Assembly: GCA_035499575.1 (NCBI GenBank)
Contig: DATJYN010000037.1
Location: 1 to 49,785, forward strand
From: RBG-16-66-20 sp035499575
GTDB taxonomy: Bacteria; Pseudomonadota; Gammaproteobacteria; Burkholderiales; SG8-39
Reading direction: 5' to 3'
DNA length: 49,785 nt
The first letter of the stretch is position 1; the number at the start of each line of letters is the position of its first letter. Position numbers and translations under genes: made by a program. Below, piece after piece: positions 41,528 through 47,800 of this stretch. The notes beneath the pieces were generated by a model that searched no databases, was not told the DNA's origin, and saw only the letters and a list, made by a program, of their open reading frames with translations.

Positions 41528-42726
41528 CAAATGCTCCTTGAGATCGATTCCGCGGCGCGGATTCCACTGCGTACGGCAGCTTCGAGTGTAGGCGGGTATT
41601 CGGGGTCGAGATAGTCTCCGGCGAACAACAGATCTTTGTCCATCCTGAATTCCATGCGCCCGACGCGTGGAACGCAGGCGATGGTAGCGCGCTTTTCGGC
41701 GATCACGCGCGTCCATTGCGGATCGGGCAGGCCGGGCAGCGCCGTCTTCAGTTCATGGTGGCAGGTGGCGGCGAGCTCTTCCTGCGTCATCTGCTGATGA
41801 TCGCCCTGCGCGCTGATGACGCAGGCGAGCAGGCCGCGTTCGCCCGTCAGTGCGGCGCGGTCGAACGCCCATTGCACCAGCCCGTCGGAGAAACCCAGCA
41901 TGGGAAACGGCAGCACTACGGAGTCTGGATACTGCAAGTAGCAGGTGTAGATCGGCTGGTAGGCGTATTCCGGCGCAACGTCGGGCAGCAGGGACTTCAG
42001 CTGATGAGGGCCGACCGCGACGATGACCCGCGCAAATTCGTTTTTCAGTTCGGCGATGTCCCTCACGGGAGCGCCGGTGCGCATCTCGCCGCCGTGCGCG
42101 CGCAAGTAGGCGGCGGCGGGTTCCGGAAAAAGTTTCGACAAATCGACGCGCGGCAGCAGCAGGTCGCTGGCGCCGGAGGGCCCGGCGAGCGAATCGCGCA
42201 GGACGGTGGCGAAGACCTGCGCCGATGCCTGCTCGGGCGGGGTATTGAGCGCGGAGACGCACAGCGGGCGCCACACATAGTGGCCTATGACGCCGTTCTG
42301 GCCGTGACAATCCAGCAGCTTCGTAACCGGCATATCCCGATCGAGCCGGAAGCGGGTCTTGCGCAGGGCGAGCATGAATCGCACGACGCCGATGCGCTCC
42401 CGCAGCGGAATTTTTCCGGATAACAACAATCCCGCGACGCCGCGTATCCGGAAGCCGTCGGCGTAGCGCAATTCGAGGGGCAGGCGCAGGAGGGCTTCGC
42501 GCGGCACGCCGACCAATCGCATCAGGCGCAGGAGTTCGGAGTACGCACCGATCAGGATGTGCTGGCCGTTGTCCAGATCGCGGCCTTCGGTCTTCACCCG
42601 GCGCGCGCGGCCTCCGGGTACAGGGCCGGATTCGAATACGGCGACTGGAACGCCGCGCTCGGCCAGCGTCACCGCCGCAGCCATCCCCGCGTAACCCGCC
42701 CCGACGATGGCTACGCGCCGATCCAA
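41527..42726 (-). CDS. hpnE: Hydroxysqualene dehydroxylase HpnE
   Basis: A 399-residue FAD-dependent amine-oxidase-fold protein; in the HpnCDE route it reduces hydroxysqualene to squalene. FAD motif VAIVGAGYAGMAAAVTLAERG is at the very N-terminus, with GGRARRV and DNGQHILIGAY following, and LFAGDYLDPEYPPTLEAAVRSG near the C-terminus (second FAD block). The start is TTG at 42726 (MDRRVAIVGAG), overlapping the end of hpnD by 16 nt; no ATG is available at a sensible place. The frame stays open far upstream only as an hpnD shadow. Confidence 0.93.
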   Translation of the reverse strand: MDRRVAIVGAGYAGMAAAVTLAERGVPVAVFESGPVPGGRARRVKTEGRDLDNGQHILIGAYSELLRLMRLVGVPREALLRLPLELRYADGFRIRGVAGLLLSGKIPLRERIGVVRFMLALRKTRFRLDRDMPVTKLLDCHGQNGVIGHYVWRPLCVSALNTPPEQASAQVFATVLRDSLAGPSGASDLLLPRVDLSKLFPEPAAAYLRAHGGEMRTGAPVRDIAELKNEFARVIVAVGPHQLKSLLPDVAPEYAYQPIYTCYLQYPDSVVLPFPMLGFSDGLVQWAFDRAALTGERGLLACVISAQGDHQQMTQEELAATCHHELKTALPGLPDPQWTRVIAEKRATIACVPRVGRMEFRMDKDLLFAGDYLDPEYPPTLEAAVRSGIRAAESISRSI

Positions 42727-43544
42727 GTTTTCCAGGCCAGCCAGAGCTTGCGCAGCGGCGTGAGCGAAGTGCGCTGGGTGAGGACCTTGAAGCCTTCGCT
42801 CTCCACCTCGGCCAGCGTCGCGCGGTAGATCGCCGCCATGATCAGGCCGGCGCGCTGCGGGCGGCGGTCGCCGGCAGGCAGGCTTCGCATGGCGTTTTCG
42901 TAGAAGGATTCTGCGCGCCGCGCCTGGAACGCCATGAGTTTGCGGAAATTGTCCGAGTCCCTGGCCTGCAGGATATCCGCCGCCGGTACTTCGAAGCGCT
43001 TGAGTTCGTCCATCGGCAGGTAGATGCGGTTCTTGCGCGCGTCCTCGCCGACGTCGCGGATGATGTTGGTGAGCTGGAACGCGGTGCCGAGGCTCTTCGC
43101 GTAGTCGAGCGTGCGCGGGTCGCTGTAGCCGAAGATCCCCGCGGCCAGCAGCCCGACCGCGCCCGCGACGTGGTAGCAGTAGCGCTCCAGGGCGGCGAAA
43201 TCGAGATAGCGCGTCTGCGTGAGATCCATCTCCATGCCGGCGATGATTTCGTTCAGCCGTTCCGCGCCGATCTGGAATTTCTCCGTGAACGGGCTGAGCG
43301 CTTTGGTGACCGGATGCTGCGGCCTGCCCGCGTAGAGCCCGGCGACCTCCGAGCGCCACCAGCCGAGCTTCGCGTGCGCTATCTGCGCGTCCGAGCATTC
43401 GTCCACCACGTCGTCCACCTCGCGGCAGAAGGCGTACAGCGCGGTGATTGCGCGCCGGCGCTCCGGCGGCAGGAACAGGAACGAGTAGTAGAAGCTCGAG
43501 CCGCTCGCCGCCGCCTTTTGCTGGCAATACTCGTCCGGCGTCAT
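42711..43544 (-). CDS. hpnD: Presqualene diphosphate synthase HpnD
   Basis: A 277-residue trans-isoprenyl diphosphate synthase (squalene/phytoene synthase family) that joins two farnesyl-PP into presqualene-PP. Aspartate-rich metal motifs are REVDDVVDE (about 41-49) and NIIRDVGEDARKNRIYLP (about 165-182). The N-terminus MTPDEYCQQKAAASGSSFYYSF is typical of HpnD. The ATG at 43544 overlaps the hpnC stop (ATGA). Confidence 0.95.
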   Translation of the reverse strand: MTPDEYCQQKAAASGSSFYYSFLFLPPERRRAITALYAFCREVDDVVDECSDAQIAHAKLGWWRSEVAGLYAGRPQHPVTKALSPFTEKFQIGAERLNEIIAGMEMDLTQTRYLDFAALERYCYHVAGAVGLLAAGIFGYSDPRTLDYAKSLGTAFQLTNIIRDVGEDARKNRIYLPMDELKRFEVPAADILQARDSDNFRKLMAFQARRAESFYENAMRSLPAGDRRPQRAGLIMAAIYRATLAEVESEGFKVLTQRTSLTPLRKLWLAWKTWIGA

Positions 43545-44335
43545 AGTGCGCGCGCGAACAACAGCGGCCAGTCGAACCAGCGATGCACCGGCCGGCGGCG
43601 GAACATGTCGTAGTCCGCCTGCTCGAGTTTTTCCAGGATGCGCAGCCCGCCTTGCATGGTGATGGCAATTTCCAGGCGCAAGCGGCCCGAAAGCGCACCG
43701 AGAAGGGGTTTTCCCTCCAGCATCATGCGCCGCGCCCGGTCGACTTGAAAGCGCATGAGGTCCCGGAATGCCTGGTCGCAATGTCGTCGCGCAAGCTGGT
43801 TCTCTGTGACGCCGAAGCGGCGCAAGTCGTCCTGGGGCAGGTAGATGCGGTTCTTCCTGAAGTCGATTTCAACGTCCTGCCAGAAATTGGTGATCTGCAG
43901 CGCCGAGCAGATGGCGTCCGAGAGCCGTAGGTTTTCGCCGGTATTCTTCCTGAACAGGTGCAGCAGCAGCCTGCCCACCGGGTTGGCCGAGCGCCGGCTG
44001 TAGTCGAGGACCTCCGCAAAGTCGGCATAGCGATTCTTGACCACATCCTGCGAGAAAGCATCGAGCAGGTCGTGAAACAACTGCAACGGCAGGGCATGCT
44101 CCCGCGTGATGCGCGCGAGATCCTCGAACAGCGGGGTTTTAGGGTTCGCGATGGCACGCAATTGCTCCCTGAAGCCTTCCAGCTTCTGCAGACGCAGCGG
44201 CGGCGCATCGTCCCCCTCGTCGGCATAGTCGTCCGCCGTGCGCGCGAAGCGGTAGATGACGCTGACGGGCACGCGCAATTCCCGCGGCAGCAGCAGGGAC
44301 GCGACCGGGAAGTTCTCGTAATGGCCGACCGACAC
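43541..44335 (-). CDS. hpnC: Hydroxysqualene synthase HpnC
   Basis: A 264-residue homologue of HpnD that converts presqualene-PP to hydroxysqualene. Metal motifs are RTADDYADEGD (32-42) and FWQDVEIDFRKNRIYLP. I chose GTG at 44335 (VSVGHYENFPVASLLLP), the normal HpnC N-terminus; a longer frame to 44389 would run through the promoter and a non-homologous MLKPAAKASQ leader. On the minus strand a TATTAT (44350-44345) ends 9 nt before that GTG and no Shine-Dalgarno is visible. It heads hpnC-hpnD-hpnE-AKR. No squalene-hopene cyclase is in the window. Confidence 0.94.
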   Translation of the reverse strand: MSVGHYENFPVASLLLPRELRVPVSVIYRFARTADDYADEGDDAPPLRLQKLEGFREQLRAIANPKTPLFEDLARITREHALPLQLFHDLLDAFSQDVVKNRYADFAEVLDYSRRSANPVGRLLLHLFRKNTGENLRLSDAICSALQITNFWQDVEIDFRKNRIYLPQDDLRRFGVTENQLARRHCDQAFRDLMRFQVDRARRMMLEGKPLLGALSGRLRLEIAITMQGGLRILEKLEQADYDMFRRRPVHRWFDWPLLFARAL

Positions 44336-44342
44336 TTGCAAG

Positions 44343-44350
44343 CTATAATA
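44343..44350. promoter_or_regulatory. Symmetric -10 core between hpnC and tRNA-Leu
   Basis: CTATAATA, identical to the core at 6194-6201, gives a perfect TATAAT on the plus strand (44344-44349), 41 nt before the tRNA. On the minus strand it gives TATTAT (44350-44345), 9 nt before the hpnC GTG. The tRNA leader then contains a T6 run (44355-44360). No strong -35 is seen in either direction. Confidence 0.6.
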
Positions 44351-44390
44351 CGTTGTTTTTTGAGAGGCTTTTGCAGCCGGTTTTAACACG

Positions 44391-44475
44391 GCGAAGGTGG
44401 CGGAATTGGTAGACGCACCAGGTTTAGGTCCTGGCGCCTAACCGCGTGTGGGTTCGAGTCCCACCCTTCGCACCA
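44391..44475 (+). tRNA. tRNA-Leu (anticodon UAG)
   Basis: The acceptor stem GCGAAGG (44391-44397) pairs with CCTTCGC (44465-44471), then discriminator A and an encoded CCA (44473-44475). The D-arm contains AATTGGTAGACGC, the anticodon arm is CCAGG-TTTAGGT-CCTGG with anticodon TAG, a class II long variable arm follows (CGCCTAACCGCGTG region), and the T-arm contains GGTTCGAGTCC. It reads CUN leucine codons. It lies 25 nt upstream of the tig start, as in many Betaproteobacteria, so processing from a longer tig-clpPX transcript is possible. Confidence 0.97.
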
Positions 44476-44500
44476 ACCATAGAACGAGGACATGACGGGG

Positions 44501-45808
44501 ATGGCGGTGAATGTGGAACAACTAGGGGCGCTGGAGCGTCGCCTGTCAATGTCGGTGCCGGTGCAGGACGTCGAGCGGCAGGTGGACGATCGCCTGAAGA
44601 AGCTGGCGCGCAACGTGAAGCTGCCGGGATTCCGTCCCGGCAAAGTGCCGATGAAACTGGTGGTGCAGCAGTACGGCCCGCAGGTGCGCTCGGAAGTCCT
44701 CGGCGACGCCGTGCAGAAGGCCTTTTCCGACGCGGTGAAGGAAGCCAACCTGAAAGTGGCGGGCTATCCGAAGATCGAGAAGAAGGATGGCGCATCCGAT
44801 GCGCCGGCGCTTGAATTCAGCGCGACCTTCGAGGTCTACCCTGAGATCAAAGTCGGCGACGTGTCGGCGATGAAGATCGAGCGGCCGACGCTCGTCGTCG
44901 ACGATGCCGCGGTCGAGCGCACGCTCGAGATCCTGCGCAAGCAGCGCGTCGCCTACGTGCCGGTGCAGCGCGCGGCGCGCGACGGCGACCGGCTCACGGT
45001 CGATTTCGAAGGCAAAATCGGCGGCGAAGGCTTCGCGGGCGGCAAGGCGGCCGGTTTTGCCTTCCTGCTGGGCGAGAAGCGCATGCTGCCGGAATTCGAG
45101 GCGAGCGCGCTTGGCTTGAAGGCGGGCGAGTCGAAGGGCTTCCAGGTCAAGTTCCCCGAGGATTACCACGGCAAGGAAGTGGCCGGCAAAACCGCCGACT
45201 TCACGGTCGAGGCGAAGAAGGTCGAGGAGCCTAAGCTGCCTGAACTCGATGCCGAGTTCGCCAAGCAACTCGGCGTGGCCGACGGCGACCTGGCGAAAAT
45301 GCGCAGCGAAGTGCGCGCCAACGTCGAGCGCGAAGTGAAGAAGCGGGTCGAGGCGCGCCTGAAGAGCCAGGCGCTGCAGGCGTTGCTGGACGCCGCGCCG
45401 ATGGAACTGCCCAAGTCGCTGGTGGAGATGGAGCACCAGCACCTCGTGCAACAGGCGATGGCCGAGCTGCAGGCGCGCGGCGTCAAAATGGAGCGCATGC
45501 CGTTCGAACCGCAGGCCTTCGAGGCGAGTGCGAAGCGCCGCGTCGCGCTCGGCCTGATCATCAACGAGCTCGCGCGCGCAGAGAAATTGCAGCCCAAGCC
45601 GGCCGAAGTGCGCGCGCTGATCGAGGCGGAGTCGCAAAGCTACGAGCATCCTGCCGAAGTGGTAAAATGGTTCTACATGCAGCCGCAGCGCTTGTCCGAG
45701 ATGGAGAGCCTGGCGCTCGAGAGCAACGTCGTCAGCTGGGTTCTGTCCAAGGCGAAGGTCGAGGACAAGCCGGCCGCTTTCGAAGAACTGATGGGCGGCA
45801 ACGCATGA
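44501..45808 (+). CDS. tig: Trigger factor (ribosome-associated chaperone, PPIase)
   Basis: A 435-residue chaperone that binds the ribosome exit tunnel via GFRPGKVPM (about 42-50; the GFRxGKxP signature), with a central FKBP-type PPIase domain (about 150-245; RDGDRLTVDFEGKIGGEGF) and a C-terminal helical chaperone region. I chose the ATG at 44501 (MAVNVEQLGALERR), which aligns with known N-termini and has GAGGA 10 nt upstream; the ATG at 44492 adds three residues with GAGGA too close (1 nt). The stop overlaps the clpP start (ATGA). Confidence 0.97.
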   Translation: MAVNVEQLGALERRLSMSVPVQDVERQVDDRLKKLARNVKLPGFRPGKVPMKLVVQQYGPQVRSEVLGDAVQKAFSDAVKEANLKVAGYPKIEKKDGASDAPALEFSATFEVYPEIKVGDVSAMKIERPTLVVDDAAVERTLEILRKQRVAYVPVQRAARDGDRLTVDFEGKIGGEGFAGGKAAGFAFLLGEKRMLPEFEASALGLKAGESKGFQVKFPEDYHGKEVAGKTADFTVEAKKVEEPKLPELDAEFAKQLGVADGDLAKMRSEVRANVEREVKKRVEARLKSQALQALLDAAPMELPKSLVEMEHQHLVQQAMAELQARGVKMERMPFEPQAFEASAKRRVALGLIINELARAEKLQPKPAEVRALIEAESQSYEHPAEVVKWFYMQPQRLSEMESLALESNVVSWVLSKAKVEDKPAAFEELMGGNA

Positions 45809-46464
45809 AATCCCTCACCTGGAAATCGAACCTGGACGAGACCCTCGACGCGCGCGTCGAGCCCCCGCAAAACCTCGGGCTCATCCCGATGGTCATCGAG
45901 CAGTCGGGGCGCGGCGAGCGCGCCTACGATATCTATTCGAGGCTGCTGAAGGAGCGCGTGGTGTTCCTGGTCGGCCCGGTCACCGAGGTCACGGCCAACC
46001 TGATCGTCGCGCAACTGCTGTTCCTCGAGTCCGAGAACCCGGACAAGGACATTTTCTTCTATATCAATTCACCCGGCGGCTCGGTTTCTGCGGGCCTGGC
46101 GATCTACGACACCATGCTGTTCATCAAGCCGGACGTCAGCACCCTGTGCGTCGGCCAGGCGGCCAGCATGGGTGCGCTGCTGCTGGCGGCGGGCGAGAAG
46201 GACAAGCGCTTCGTGCTGCCCAATTCGCGCGTCATGATCCACCAGCCGATGGGCGGCTTCTCGGGCCAGGCATCGGACGTGGAAATCCACGCCCGCGAGA
46301 TCCTCTACCTGCGCGCCAGGCTGAACGAGATCCTCGCCAGGCACACCGGGCAGACCGTGGACACCATCGCCAGGGACACGGATCGTGACAACTTCCTGTC
46401 AGCCGCAGACGCGGTAAAGTACGGCCTCGTGGACAAGGTCCTCACTTCGAGGGAGCAGGTCTAG
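45805..46464 (+). CDS. clpP: ATP-dependent Clp protease proteolytic subunit
   Basis: A 219-residue serine peptidase forming the ClpP tetradecamer. The catalytic triad is Ser121 (GQAASMGA), His146 (MIHQP) and Asp195 (DTDRDNF), with the same spacing as in E. coli ClpP. The N-terminal ~20 residues are probably a processed propeptide. It overlaps tig by 4 nt and is followed directly by the clpX GTG, giving the canonical tig-clpP-clpX unit. Confidence 0.98.
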   Translation: MKSLTWKSNLDETLDARVEPPQNLGLIPMVIEQSGRGERAYDIYSRLLKERVVFLVGPVTEVTANLIVAQLLFLESENPDKDIFFYINSPGGSVSAGLAIYDTMLFIKPDVSTLCVGQAASMGALLLAAGEKDKRFVLPNSRVMIHQPMGGFSGQASDVEIHAREILYLRARLNEILARHTGQTVDTIARDTDRDNFLSAADAVKYGLVDKVLTSREQV

Positions 46465-47736
46465 GTGTCGGAGAAAACCTCCTCCGGAGAGAAGCTGCTT
46501 TACTGCTCGTTTTGCGGCAAGAGCCAGCATGAGGTGCGCAAGCTCATCGCCGGCCCGTCGGTGTTCATCTGCGACGAGTGCATCGAGCTGTGCAACGACA
46601 TCATTCGCGAGGAAACGGCTACCGACAAGGGCGGCAAGGGCGCCAAGTCGGACCTGCCGGCGCCGCACGAGATCCGCGCGATCCTCGATCAGTATGTGAT
46701 CGGGCAGGACCAGGCGAAGAAGATCCTGGCGGTCGCGGTCTACAACCATTACAAACGTTTGAAACACCTTTCGAAGAACGACGAGGTGGAGCTCGCCAAG
46801 TCCAACATCCTGCTGATCGGGCCGACCGGTTCGGGCAAGACGCTGCTCGCTCAGACTCTCGCACGCCTGTTGAACGTGCCCTTCGTGATCGCCGATGCGA
46901 CCACGCTGACCGAAGCGGGCTATGTCGGCGAGGACGTCGAGAACATCATCCAGAAACTGCTGCAGAACTGCGACTACGACGTCGACAAGGCCAAGCGCGG
47001 CATCGTCTACATCGACGAGATCGACAAGATCTCGCGCAAGTCGGACAACCCCTCGATCACGAGGGACGTTTCCGGCGAAGGCGTGCAGCAGGCGCTGCTC
47101 AAGCTGATCGAAGGCACCATTGCCTCGGTACCGCCGCAGGGCGGCCGCAAGCACCCGAACCAGGATTTCGTGCAGGTGGACACCACCAACATCCTGTTCA
47201 TCTGCGGCGGCGCTTTCGACGGCCTCGAAAAGATCGTCCGCAACCGCACCGAAAAGACCGGCATCGGCTTCGGCGCGGAAGTGCGCAGCCCGAACGACTC
47301 CAAGGCGACCTACGACCTGCTCAAGGCGGTCGAGCCCGAGGACCTGATCAAGTACGGCCTGATCCCGGAATTCGTCGGCCGCATGCCGGTGGTCGCGGCG
47401 CTCGAGGAACTGGACGAAAAGGCGCTGATCGAGATCCTGGTCGAGCCGAAGAACGCGCTGATCAAGCAGTACCAGCGCCTGTTCCTGATGGAGGGCGTGG
47501 AGCTGGAAGTGCGGCCGGCGGCGCTGGGGGCGGTCGCCACCAAGGCGCTGGCGCGCAAGACCGGCGCGCGCGGCCTGCGCTCGATACTTGAACAAGTGCT
47601 GCTCGACACCATGTATGAGCTGCCGACGCTGGAAAATGTCAGCAAGGTGGTCGTCGACGAGCAGATGATTTCGGCGGACGGCAAACCGTTGTTAATTTAT
47701 TCGGATCCGCCCAAAGTGGCAGGCAGCACGGCCTAG
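46465..47736 (+). CDS. clpX: ATP-dependent Clp protease ATP-binding subunit ClpX
   Basis: A 423-residue AAA+ unfoldase that feeds substrates to ClpP. The zinc-binding domain uses Cys14, Cys17, Cys36 and Cys39 (CSFCGKSQHEV; CDECIELC). Walker A GPTGSGKT is at 119-126, Walker B is IVYIDEIDKIS, the IGF loop for ClpP docking appears as TGIGFGAEV, and sensor 2 lies in ARKTGARGLRSI. The start is GTG at 46465, directly after the clpP stop, with AGGGAGCAGGT upstream as ribosome binding site within clpP. A T6 run lies just after the stop (see the clpX-lon gap). Confidence 0.98.
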   Translation: MSEKTSSGEKLLYCSFCGKSQHEVRKLIAGPSVFICDECIELCNDIIREETATDKGGKGAKSDLPAPHEIRAILDQYVIGQDQAKKILAVAVYNHYKRLKHLSKNDEVELAKSNILLIGPTGSGKTLLAQTLARLLNVPFVIADATTLTEAGYVGEDVENIIQKLLQNCDYDVDKAKRGIVYIDEIDKISRKSDNPSITRDVSGEGVQQALLKLIEGTIASVPPQGGRKHPNQDFVQVDTTNILFICGGAFDGLEKIVRNRTEKTGIGFGAEVRSPNDSKATYDLLKAVEPEDLIKYGLIPEFVGRMPVVAALEELDEKALIEILVEPKNALIKQYQRLFLMEGVELEVRPAALGAVATKALARKTGARGLRSILEQVLLDTMYELPTLENVSKVVVDEQMISADGKPLLIYSDPPKVAGSTA

Positions 47737-47800
47737 GCGGTTTGCTTTTTTCATTGGGAACTCCTATGTTCTTGGGACGTCCCACGGCATAGAGGTCCTC
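47737..47800 (+). promoter_or_regulatory. clpX-lon intergenic region with perfect palindrome
   Basis: The 64-nt gap holds a T6 run (47745-47750) after a GC-rich but poorly paired clpX end. It also has two direct copies of TTGGGA 18 bp apart (47754 and 47772), the second starting a perfect 12-bp palindrome, TGGGACGTCCCA (47773-47784). An AGAGG ribosome binding site for lon follows at 47791-47795. The palindrome may be a protein-binding operator. A hairpin would have only a 4-bp stem. No clear sigma-32 promoter is recognisable. Confidence 0.45.

Noticed and set aside
47731..47750. Possible terminator after clpX
   Set aside because: There is a T6 run and a GCCTAGGC palindrome at the stop codon, but no stable stem directly precedes the T run.
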